In this document: positions 48,857 to 59,153 of the stretch, piece by piece
Position numbering within the stretch: position 1 is the first letter of the stretch
How the letters are laid out: the number at the start of each line of letters is the position of its first letter
Origin: Lathyrus oleraceus
Taxonomy: Eukaryota; Streptophyta; Magnoliopsida; Fabales; Fabaceae
Direction of reading: 5' to 3'
Length of the DNA stretch: 64,000 bases
Assembly (NCBI RefSeq): GCF_024323335.1
Contig: NC_066579.1
Location: 356,516,900 to 356,580,899, forward strand
Translations under genes and position numbers: made by a program
Notes under the pieces: model-generated
Told to the model about the DNA's origin: nothing
What the model saw: the letters and a program-made list of their open reading frames with translations, nothing else
Database searches by the model: none

Positions 48857-50371
48857 AACTGGCTTTGAGGAGGACAAGAATTTCCACGTTGCTTTAAATT
48901 CTATAATAGCCGGAAGGTATCATGTGACCGAGCATCTGGGATCTGCTGCTTTTAGCAAAGCTATACAGGCTCATGACCTGTATACTGGCATGGATGTCTG
49001 TGTTAAAATTATAAAGAATAACAAGGACTTTTTTGATCAAAGTCTTGATGAGATCAAGCTTCTCAAGTATGTCAATAAGCACGATCCCGCAGACAAGTAT
49101 CACCTTCTTCGATTATATGATTATTTCTATTATCGAGTAAGTTAATATGCTATTAATCCTGTCAAATTGCTAATGTTGTGTATGTCACATTTTGCTTTCT
49201 AATCAATCAATTATTATTTTAGACGGATCAAATTATTCATTATTTACATTTTTCCCTTATATTTATTTATTTTTGTCACCAATTATATTTACAAATGTCC
49301 TATTAATCGATAGTTCAACATAATTCTGATCAGGTGATTTTAGTGCTCCATTATTTTTCTTGTTCTATTGCAGGAACATTTGTTAATAGTATGTGAACTA
49401 CTTAAAGCAAACTTGTATGAGTTTCATAAATTTAATAGAGAATCAGGGGGTGAAGTTTACTTTACGATGCCGAGATTGCAGGTTTGTGGTGTGCCATTTA
49501 CATCAAAATGTCTAATGTTCATCTTATCTGTTGTTATTCTAAAACTCCTATGAATTCACCTGTGCAGTCAATTACCATTCAGTGTTTGGAAGCACTTCAA
49601 TTTTTGCATAGCCTTGGACTGATACATTGTGACTTGAAGCCAGAGAATATATTGGTTAAAAGTTATAGCAGATGTGAGATCAAGGTCATTGATCTTGGAA
49701 GTAGTTGTTTTGAGACAAACCACCTTTCTTCGTATGTTCAGTCAAGATCTTATCGTGCTCCTGAAGTTATTTTGGGACTTCCATATGACAAGAAGATTGA
49801 TATCTGGTCACTTGGCTGCATCTTGGCAGAGCTTTGTACTGGCAATGTAAGAATAGTAGATAATTACTGCATTTCACTATCACTGTTGTTAAAATCCCTG
49901 GACACCTCACTTGTGGGAAATCAGTTGCAGAAATTGTTGTGTTCTGTGGAGTGTTTCTTTTCTTTGTTAATATGTGTGACTTTCTGTATCCTCAATGTTG
50001 TAGGTTCTCTTCCAAAACGATTCCCCGGTAACATTACTTGCTCGTGTGGTCGGAATAATTGATCCAATTGATCAAAGTATGCTTGCAAAAGGACGTGATA
50101 CATACAAGTATTTCACGAAAAATCATATGCTTTATGAACGGAATCAGGTAAGAATTGTACATGTTTGGCATCTTAACCAATTTATATTGAAATTGGTGTT
50201 TGGTGAGTAAGTGGTTTATTAATAATAATGTACAGGAAAGCAATAGGTTAGAATACTTGATTCCGAAAAAGACATCGTTGAGGCACAGATTACCTATGGG
50301 AGACGAAGGGTTTATCGAGTTTGTTGGTCATTTGCTTGAGATCAACCCAAAGAAGAGGCCGTCTGCATCCA
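48857..50371 (+). pseudogene. DYRKP-like: captured fragment of a plant DYRK-type kinase gene
   Basis: Five exons with clean GT...AG introns: about 48857-49136, 49374-49481, 49568-49846, 50004-50147 and 50236 to about 50371. Translated together they cover most of a kinase domain. Seen are GRYHVTEHLGSAAF (glycine loop), VCVKII (catalytic Lys), [20 protein letters not shown] (DFG written DLG, followed by SSC as in DYRKs), [12 protein letters not shown] (activation loop) and [16 protein letters not shown]. The long N-terminal region and the last part of the domain are absent. After KKRPSAS the sequence switches to a second copy of 35 bp from exon four. The exons themselves show no stops, so capture may be recent. 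No promoter is evident. Confidence 0.92.
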
Positions 50372-50403
50372 AAACGATTCCCCGGCAACATTACTTGCTC
50401 GTG
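50369..50403 (+). repeat. 35-bp duplicate of kinase exon sequence
   Basis: 50369-50403 matches 50012-50046 at 34 of 35 bases. It is joined directly to the codons for RPSAS, suggesting template switching during capture or repair. Confidence 0.88.
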
Positions 50404-50712
50404 GTGTCAATTCATGATAAAGCTCAATGTTTGTTCATAAATTTGTGTAATTAATGTGTACATTTGTAGTATATGTTATGACTTGTAAATGTGTACATAA
50501 ATTTGTATATATTTTGATACATTTAAGGCAAAATTGGTTTGAATTGGTATATATATATTTGTTAGCCAAAAATTGGTAGAAAAAAGGCCAAAATGACATA
50601 TATAAAATGTGATAATTGTCTGTCAAAATCTGGTTGAAAACAGGTAGAAATTCTGGTTTATAAACCTGGAAAAAATGTGGTTTAAAACAAAAGTTTTAAA
50701 ATTTTTTGTATA

Positions 50713-50975
50713 CCTTAGACAGCGCTTTTGTAAAAAGCGCTGTCTAAGGGGGGGCCTTAGACAGCGCTTTTTGAAAAGCGCTGTCTAAGGTATACCTAAA
50801 AAAATTAAAATAGGAGGGTCTTAGAAAGCGCTTTTGGCCAAAGCGCTGTCTAAGGGGGGGGCTTAGACAGCGCTTTTAAGATTTAAAAAAGCGCTGTCTA
50901 AACCTTTAGCAGCGGAGGTTTAGACAGCGCTTTAAAGCGCTGTCTAAGGCTAAAAAAAGCGCTGTCTAAGGTCTT
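50713..50975. repeat. right subterminal repeats of the CACTA element
   Basis: About ten copies of CTTAGACAGCGC/GCGCTGTCTAAG, often paired around a few bases, mirroring the left end. Confidence 0.9.
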
Positions 50976-53900
50976 GTTTGTTGTAGTGCTTGCTGTTATA
51001 AACCCTAGAGCTTGCCAAAATTTCTGCATAAATGTGTATGTTTGATTGTCGTTGGGATGTGCATGAACATTGTTGTTGCACTGCTGTTCACCATGTTGGA
51101 GTTTTGATTGCATGAAGGTTACTACACCATGTGTCATTTTTCTGCATGAGGCTATTGAATTCCTTGATTAATGATGAATGTTTGGAGATACCATGAAGTG
51201 CCCCTGCTGTTATTATGTGTATCTGCATAATCATGTTGTTGCTGCTATGCTGCTGACCATGCTATAGGTTGATGTTGAGCTTCGATGAAAATGTTCATGC
51301 CTGCTGTTTCTTAAATCCATTAGATCTGCCTAGAATATCTCCTTGAACTGTGTCTGCTTTTCTGTTTAATGCCATTTGGAGATGATGTTTAGTTGCCAGG
51401 CAAATTGGGCCTCTTGGTTGAGATTGATTTTCTCATGATGTTGGTCATATAAACAAACCTGTACCAGTGCCATGTTATTATGTGTTTTTGTTCGAATTTT
51501 GTTTGATGTTGATGAACCTTGGAGTGGAATTGATGTATGTTGCTGTTGTTTGATTGCTGTATGGACATTACATGATTGCCCTGCCTTTTGTTAAAACTCT
51601 TGCTGCATGAACATTGGTTGTTGTGTTTGCTCATGTTGCATGAAGATACCATGAATACATGCTGCCATTGCCAAACCCTAGTTACATGAACCTTGTTGTG
51701 TACCATGCTAAGTGATCTTGTGTTGGTAATACCATGGTGAATACCATGCTGTTTGTTTGCTTTTGTTCATGATGATAACATGTGGATGATGAATGCTGCT
51801 GTTGATTAAACCAAACACTTTGTCCATAATTATGCTATGCTGTTGTAATTGTTGGCCAAGCTCCTGTGTTGTTGAGTGTTTGCAATGCCAATGTCCTGCT
51901 GTTTGAGTGCTTTTGTTGGATTCCACTTTTGGTCGATTGCATGATGAATGCTGTTGCTGCTTAAAACCTGTCCTGAATTTTTTTCATGCTCATGTTTATT
52001 AGTAGCTGGATAATGTTGCATGAACCAAATACTATGCTGCTGTTGTGCTGGTCGAATTTCGTATTTGATGTTGGAAATACCATGAACATGTTGCCAATGC
52101 CCTGCTGTTTTGCAACTTCAACATTGCCCATGAAAATCCATTCGAATATGTTGTATGCTGTTACTTGTTTTGCTTGGTTTGATGATATTAATGAACCAAG
52201 TTTCAAGACCATGTTGCTAAACCATGCCGTGACAAACCCTGTTATTCTTTTTAGAAAATCCAGCTCATGTATGTTTTGGTTGCTGTTTGATTATTGTGTG
52301 AGCATCATGAGTGTGTTATCATGTAGTTACCATGCTGTTGTCTGATTTTGATTTGTTAATGAACATGAAGATAATGCCATGCTGTTACTGTGCTATTGAA
52401 ATGTCAGTTGATTGATTACATGATGATGATGGTTGTATGCTGTTTTTTTTAAAACCATAGAACAGAACCCTTCCCAGAATTTCCCATGAGTGCTTGTTCT
52501 AATGTGGGTTGACATTGCATGATGATGATGTTTCGTGCCATGATTCACTTTGATGCTGTTTGTCGATTGTTGTCCATGAATATGAGTCCATTTGCCTTGG
52601 CCATGCTGTTAGAAACCTTAGGGTTTTTTCTTAAAACCCAGAGTTTGAGTTGATTGGCTCGGTCACTATTCCATTGGCTGAGAGCCAATCAGATTATTTC
52701 ATTGCCATGCATCAAAACGCTGTAGTTTTGTTTAATGAACCCAGAATTACTAGTTTGCCACTGCGTTGACTTATGTTGACCCCATTTGCCATGCCTTGTG
52801 TTCATATTTCATCCATAATTTCATCCAATTTCCACAATTTATTTCTCATTCAATTTTCATCAAAAAATCTTGAAATTTTTTCCACATGTTCATGAATGTG
52901 TTCTTTATTTAATCATGATTTTTAATTAATTTTCCATGGTCTGGATTTTAAATGACAAATATTTTCTTGACATGTATGCCAAAATGACACCCTTTGCCAT
53001 TTCAATTGTGAAATTGTCATGTTATATCCATTGCCTTTGAAATTTTTTGTGATGAAACTAGACACTTTGACCTTTGTCTCCATATAGACTTTGTGCATTT
53101 ATCATTTGTGGATTGGGAGTTATGATTTTTTGAAGTCATGTGTTACAATTGTTGCTATACCATGAACATGCATCTTCACAAATTTTGTTCACATGCTTCC
53201 CTACATCCAAATGACCCCATTTTTTGCATGAATGATCCCTTGTATGTCTATTTGATGTATGAATTTTCTTGGAATTTATTGTGCAATTTTCCATTTGATT
53301 GTGATTTTTCTTCCCTGCCTAGTCCATGGTTGACTTTTTGTGCTACATGTTGCCAAATCTTTTGGGAAATTCTCATAACATATTGTATGATCATGAAACT
53401 TCATATGTGATAACTAGACATCTCAAGCTTTGCATTGGTGTTAATCTCATTCATTTCTCTTCTGTTTTCAAATTGATATGATTTTTTGAAGTTGACCCAT
53501 GCTTGTTGACTTTCACCATGCTTACTTGAATTTGGTTTGACTTCATGATTTTAATTGCCTGCCTTCCTCTCATCCAAATGCTTTGAAATTTTACATGTAT
53601 ACCATGTTAGATGTTAGGATTGAGTGTGATTTATTTCATGATTTTTGAGATTGCTTAGGTTGACTTTTGATGCAAGTCATTCTGTTGACTTTTGTATGCT
53701 ATCCTTTGCCTTGTTTTGATTTCAAATATTCATGAATTGATCATGATGCATGATTTGAATGTGGGCCCAATTGTGTTTGCTTTCTAATTGGTTGACTTTG
53801 ACTTTGAGTTGACTTTTCCTTGCTTGCCTTGACTTTTTCTTTCATGTTTGACCCTAGGCTAGTCCTAGTGGTCCTTTGGACTTATGTTGAGTTCATCTGT

Positions 53901-54784
53901 TTCAGGTTGAGCACAATGCTTCAAAGATCACTCAAACTTGTTTGAATTTGATTTGTTTATCCCATGCTAACCTTTGTTTTGCAGATGGTTTGACTCATAA
54001 CTTGAGTCTTATGCTTTGCTCAGTTGATCCCCTGTGTTGACTGTTTGCCATTTCTTTTGATTTAAACTTTTGACTTGTTTACTAATAAGTTTGACTTTTT
54101 CAGGTACTTTAGTTGCCTAAGTTCTTTGAACTTGCTTGCTTGCTTTGCTATTTAGCATTTGCTTTGAGGTATACATACTTCTTCTTCATGTAGTCTGGAG
54201 ACCCGGTCTGTTATTTGACCGGGCAAACTGTCTGAAGTCCTCCTTAAGAGGCAATGCCTGTGTGTGTTTAAATTTGTCCCAAGCAGGAAAAGTCCTTCAA
54301 GTAAGGCAATTGGTGGAAGGTAGGGATAAGCAATCTATCCCCCACTATTCAGTGTGTCCTCTCTCTGCTCCCATTACATGGTTGAAGCATCGAGATAAAA
54401 ACCCAAGATCTATCGAGTCAATAATGGGGAAAGAGTTCCATCTTTCTGAACTCCCCCACTCTCTATTATTTGATGCTCTCCCTGATTAGGGATAGAAGCA
54501 ATGAGGCACACCCCTCATCTCCTTTCATCTGCTTCACCTTAGCCTCTCAATGGCAAGGTTAAGAGCACACTTACCCTATTCCAGTTGGCCCTAGTGCCTA
54601 ACCTTTGATGTTTGAGCCCCCTTGTTGGTGTGTTTATTTTATGCTATATGTGTTTGTGATTGCTTTGTTTGCCTCTTTAGGCTTTAGTCTGTGCTTGCCC
54701 TTGTGCAATAGGTTTGTGCTTGACTTGCTTTCTGTGCAAGTCAAGTCTGTGTGGCTTAACCCTTGTGTGAGTCACACTTAGAGC

Positions 54785-55680
54785 TGTTCGGCCGAACTAC
54801 GGCAACTCTGATTCTCATGTTCAGGTGAGATACGTAGGCACGAGACGCGATGTCTTGCCGAGTTTTGACTAACCACTAACTCTTTTCTCTCACCCCTGTG
54901 TGATTGAGAATTCTTTTCTCTCGCCCTCGTTGCGATTGAGACCTCCCCTGTCTCTTGCCCTAGTTGCAATCGAGACCCTTGCTTCCTGTGCAAGCCTTGT
55001 CTAGGATAGGTTGGCCCTTGTGCCATTTAGCTAGAAACCTTAACTTAGGGTTGACTTTTGCATGACAACATCTAGGCTCGAGTCGTAGTCTCCCTAGAGT
55101 TGTGTCTCCCTCTGTTATCTGGTTAGGCTAGATCCTTGTCCCTGCGTAGGGGAACTACATCGCCCTGATCTTCACACCAGATGAAGTATGTAGGCAGGAG
55201 ATTAAGCTGATCTCTCCGGGCGCCCTTTTTCTTTTTGTGTGTGTTGTCTGACCTTTGCTAGGCTCGAGTCCCTGACTCCTTAGCATTTGCTGTCTGTCTG
55301 TTTGTTTGTGTTTGACAGTTGTAGGCTGAGTCCCCGACTCCCTATCTATCTGTTGTGTTGTTTAGGTTCGGATGTCAATGTAAGTCCAGTGATTGGCATT
55401 TGGGCTCCACGTTTGCCTCTTTGCGTGTGTTTAGGTTCGGATGCTGACATAAGTCCAGTGATTGGCAGTCGGGCTCCACGTTTGCCTGTGTTTTGTCTTG
55501 TTTGCGTGCGTGTCAGCCGAGCTACGAATGCTCTGATTCTTCTCTCGTCCGAGAAGATACGTATGCATAGGATGCGACATCCTAGCGAGCACGTGTCGTT
55601 TCCCCAGTCCGAACTACTTCGACTCTGATGTCTATGCTTGATAGACTAAGTAGGCCCAGGATGCGATATCCTGCCGAGTC
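54785..55680 (+). repeat. four diverged copies of an ACTACG...TACGTAGGCA module
   Basis: Modules begin near 54793, 55141, 55509 and 55609. Each has (G)A(A/G)CTAC, then CTCTGAT or CCTGAT, and 25-40 bases later a TA(C/T)GTAGGCA-like word. Copies A and B carry one such module (minus 2823-2877; plus 17190-17238). The amplified form here is specific to copy C within this window. Confidence 0.65.
55361..55498 (+). repeat. tandem duplication, period 69 bp, two copies
   Basis: TTTAGGTTCGGATG...GTCCAGTGATTGGCA...GGGCTCCACGTTTGCCT occurs at 55361 and again at 55430, with a few changes. Confidence 0.85.
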
Positions 55681-55776
55681 AGTTTCAGTCAGTCTCTTTC
55701 TATTCTTTCAGCCAGTTGTGTGTGTGAGTTTTGAGCAGTGTTTAGCAACCATTTTCCTTCCTTTTGTGCGTGGATC

Positions 55777-55840
55777 CCGTAGAGTACTACGGATGCGTAG
55801 GGTGCCTAACACCTTCCCTTCGCATAACCGACTCCCAAAC
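55777..55840 (+). promoter_or_regulatory. conserved LTR-end hairpin and CTAACACC block, copy C form
   Basis: CCGTAG-AGTA-CTACGG (55777-55792) keeps the AGTA loop of the other LTRs but has a different, still fully paired stem. It is followed by GTGCCTAACACCTTCCC and TAACCGACTCCC. The paired changes argue that the hairpin itself is selected. Confidence 0.65.
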
Positions 55841-55981
55841 CCATCCTCTTTGGTCGCGAGACCATGTCTTTTCTTAGGTTTACTTCGAGCGTTTCCTTTC
55901 CCTCTTTTGGGATAAATAACGCACGGTGGCGGCTCTGTTGTTTCTTTCTTTTCCCGCCGGTTTTTCGCGCGATGCGACAGC

Positions 55982-55999
55982 TGGCGACTCTGCTGGGGA
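55982..55999 (+). promoter_or_regulatory. primer binding site of Ogre copy C
   Basis: TGGCGACTCTGCTGGGGA, identical to copy A, two bases after the LTR end GCGACA. Confidence 0.88.
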
Positions 56000-56926
56000 C
56001 ATAGAGAAGTTGACCTATGCTGGTCCATCTTCCCTAAGCGAGTCTCTCCTAGCGCTCTCTAGGTTAGGGTTTTGGTTGCTTTTTGCTGTGTTTATCTATT
56101 GCATTCATTATTTACTGTTTGCATTCATTGTCTATTGTTTGCATTTATGTTTGTAATTATGTTTGCATTCATTCATATTCATCTGCTGGTTGCCTGTTTG
56201 TTGGGATGGGATATTTTGTGAGAAATAAGCCCACTACCCAGGCTTGAGTGCACACACAGGTGTTAGAGTGGATAGTCATGAGGCTTGCGTGGCATGTTGC
56301 TACGTTAAGTCGTTCATGAGACCCACATTCCAGACGAGGTTTCTGTTGGATATATTTTGTCCTATGGATGTTCCATAACGACAAATATTCCTTTAGAAAT
56401 CGTCGACTCTGGTGACCATTTCCCGAGAACCCAGTCGAGGCCTCTCCTCCGAGATGTGATTATGTTAGCTCTGGTGGGCGCATTCTCGCTGCTCAATCCG
56501 AGGACCCCGAGACTGGGAACTTGCTATAGGATATCCTGTTGAGGGGAGTCAGCAGAGGTCTTTCATCCCGTAATAATACCAAACCTTCAGTGGTAAACGT
56601 ATTATTCTCGACTGAAGGGCTGAAACTGACAAACTTCTGTTCTTAGAACCTACAAGTGAGGGGCGGGCTAAATTCAGGAAACCTTAACTTCCAACCAACC
56701 CGGTTTTCTGGAGCATAGTTGTGGTCTTATATTTTATTCCTCAGTGGGTTTTTCTTCAGACAGTGCAACCCGGCAGATGTTTAAGCAGATCCAGCGGTCC
56801 TGGTTTCCATATCATTGCATTGCATCACATCATTTTGCATTCATATCATCTAACACATGTTTATCCATTTCTAGGGGGTTTACATCTTCTTCTTGATTCC
56901 GGTCGGGGTTTCCTGGTTCTCCTGAG
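56000..56926 (+). other. 5' UTR of Ogre copy C
   Basis: 0.9 kb leader between PBS and ORF1, the same length as in copies A and B. No gene is seen; packaging signals would be expected here. Confidence 0.75.
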
Positions 56927-58777
56927 ATGGATATTGGCAGAAAGAGACATGTCGCTTACAAGTTTCCAGTGGTTTGTTTGGAGCCTATTCAACAGCTGAT
57001 GAAGTCAATGGATCACGATTCTTTAGAAGGATTCCGGAAAGATTATGGTTTGATTCTGAGTTTCGTCACAGTTCTCTCCAAAAATCAACACGATGCTCTC
57101 TTTACACTGCTGCAGTTCTATGATCCTCCATTGAGATGTTTCACATTCCCGGGTTATATTTTGGTCCCTACTTTGGAGGAGATTTCCAATTTTCTCAGAG
57201 TTCCTATTAAGTCACAATTGTTGTTCTACAGTTCTGAGCTTCTGCCCGATCTCAGCTTGGTTGCTTCGGCCACATATTTGGGGAAGTCGGTCTTGAAGGC
57301 AAATATATGTCAGAAGGGAGGAGTCAATGGTTTTCATTTGAGTTTCTTGCTGGGATAGGCAAGGAAGAAACTTGAAGATGGTGATCAGAGGGGTTTCAAT
57401 GCTGTGTTGGCTCTTTGCGTGTATGGGATTGTCCTATTCCCTAATGTTGCTAAATTTGTGGACACGGACGCAGTACGCCTTTTTGTGTTGGGAAATCCGG
57501 TGCCTACCTTACTAGGAGATTTCTTTTATTCGGTGCATCATAGGAACGAGAATAGAAAAGGAGGATTGGTGAATTGTTGTGCGCCTTTGTTCTACAAGTG
57601 GTTCAGTTCACACCTACCCAAATCAGGAGCGTTCATTGATGTCGAGGACTCGTTGAGTTGGTCGAAGAGATTGATGGGGTTGAGAGCTGAAGATATTTCT
57701 TGGTGGTCTGATCGGAGTTTGCTTAGGGCCGATATCATTCACAGTTGTGGAAATTTCCCAAATGTACCGTTGGTGGGAAGAAGAGGAGGAATCAACTATA
57801 ACCCTTCTCTAGCAGTCAGGCAGTTTGGGTATGCTTTAAGGACTCCGCCTTTGGAAATGGATGTGGAAGAATCTCTGTTTTTCCATTCTGCGCCTGATTT
57901 GACTGTATCTCGTAAAGCAGCTGAGGCTTGGCTCAAGATGATCAAGCGAGGAGGAGTTGTACTTGGAAAAGGAGATTGTAGGACTTATCCTCTGTATGAG
58001 GAGTGGCTTCAAGGAAGAGTTAAAGAGTTTGGTCTGCCGTTTCCTATGGAAGAACCTTTGTATCCACCGACTCCTGCACAGTCAACAGTGGTGAGCCGGG
58101 AGGAATATGACAGATTAAAAAAAGCCATGGAGGAGCTTCAAATCGAAAACTTGGGGTTAAGTGTGAAATTGCGAGACTCTATGCATCAATTCCATGAGGC
58201 AGAATATCAGAAGGCGGAAGCCGTCAGACTGCAAGAGGAAGCAGAAGGAAAATTAGCTGTGGAGGTGGACTTCTTCAGGAAAACGGACAAGGCCTTGGGA
58301 TCATCCAGTTCTGAATTGAGGCGAGTTAAGCAACAATTAATGGATGCTCAGGATAAATTAGCCGGGTGGCAAGAACGATGGGATGCATTTTCAATTTCCC
58401 GGAAGGCAAAGGAGGAGGAGATGGTGACCGAACTGACTGGTCAGATAGAGAAGTTGAAGACTTTGTTGAAAGAGAAGAACCATGAGCTTCTGTGTGCCCG
58501 TTCTACCAATGGGTACATCACCGATCAACTCAATGAGGCTCGGGGACAGATTGAAGAACTTAAAGAGTTAGCAGGTTTGAAGAAATCCAGACTTGCAGAG
58601 GTATTCGGAGAGGATGACGAGAGTTACTACAGAGAGCACATCAACAAGATGGATGAAGTCATTTACCAGAGGAATCTGCTTATCCGGCGTTTGATAGAGT
58701 CTCCAGATCATCCCGACACGATGGCATTACTGGATGAAGTGAAGAGAAGTCCTCATGGTTTGTACACAGGAGGCTGA
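56927..58777 (+). pseudogene. Ogre copy C ORF1 with a single amber stop
   Basis: One frame of 617 codons, interrupted only by TAG at 57356-57358. The aligned position in copy A is Gln (IAQAT), so CAG to TAG is the simplest cause. The N-terminus (MDIGRKRHVAYKF) is homologous to copies A and B. Then come LLQFYDPPLRCFTFPGY, FPNVAKFVDTDAVRLF, GGLVNCCAPLFYKWF and RRGGINYNPSLAVRQFGY. From about residue 390 the protein is a long predicted coiled coil (EEYDRLKKAMEELQIEN and onward). An ATG at 57404 opens the 457-residue downstream part. Function is unknown; similarity to the plant mobile domain is possible. Readthrough or a dead allele are both possible. Confidence 0.85.
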
Positions 58778-59153
58778 GTCCTGTTTATTGCTTTTTACTC
58801 ATTGCTTTGTTGTTATACAGTGACGATCCACAGGCTTGTTGTGGAGGTCATCTTTTGATGTACTATTGGCTAAGACCTTTCTCTTTAAATTTATCTGTAT
58901 GAAGACCTTTTCTTTATTGTATCTTAATCTCTGAATTTTGTCTATGGCTCGATTTTCTCGTGAGACTGGAATCAAGGATGTAGAATACTCTCTTGAAATG
59001 ATAAACATGTCATTGCATTAACATTTCACTTTTGCATCATCTTTGCATAACAGGTATTCTCAGGCCGTCTTCTCACTTTGATTCCTGTGTCCAGACAGGA
59101 TAGCTGATCAAAGGCCGCACCGCTACTCAACGAGGCTCAACCATCAACGCAAC
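58778..59153 (+). other. spacer between ORF1 and gag in copy C
   Basis: 376 bases without a gene. A possible splice acceptor TTTGCATAACAG|GT stands at 59043-59056. The frame of gag is open upstream of its first ATG and encodes HRYSTRLN, matching HRYNTRAN within copy B gag. Confidence 0.5.

Larger units (their letters stand above)
50989..55979 (+). repeat. 5' LTR of Ogre copy C, second part
   Basis: It starts with the repeated CTT and ends CGATGCGACA just before the PBS. The stretch 51000-52600 is a degenerate low-complexity region rich in GCTGTTG and CATGAA words, giving long but meaningless His/Asn/Gln-rich frames on the minus strand. The last 1.2 kb has repeated modules and the conserved LTR-end block. 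No gene is seen; frames at 53138, 54136, 55287 and 55628 lack support. Confidence 0.85.

Noticed and set aside
48857..50371. An intact host kinase gene
   Set aside because: The N-terminal region and the end of the kinase domain are missing, a duplicate exon piece replaces the end, and the whole lies between CACTA termini.
51389..52212. His/Gln/Asn-rich minus-strand ORFs
   Set aside because: They come from the GCTGTTG/CATGAA-rich low-complexity part of the copy C LTR, with no start context or conservation.
55287..56028. ORFs of 95-113 codons around the LTR end
   Set aside because: They cross the LTR repeats or the PBS boundary and are not conserved in other Ogre copies.
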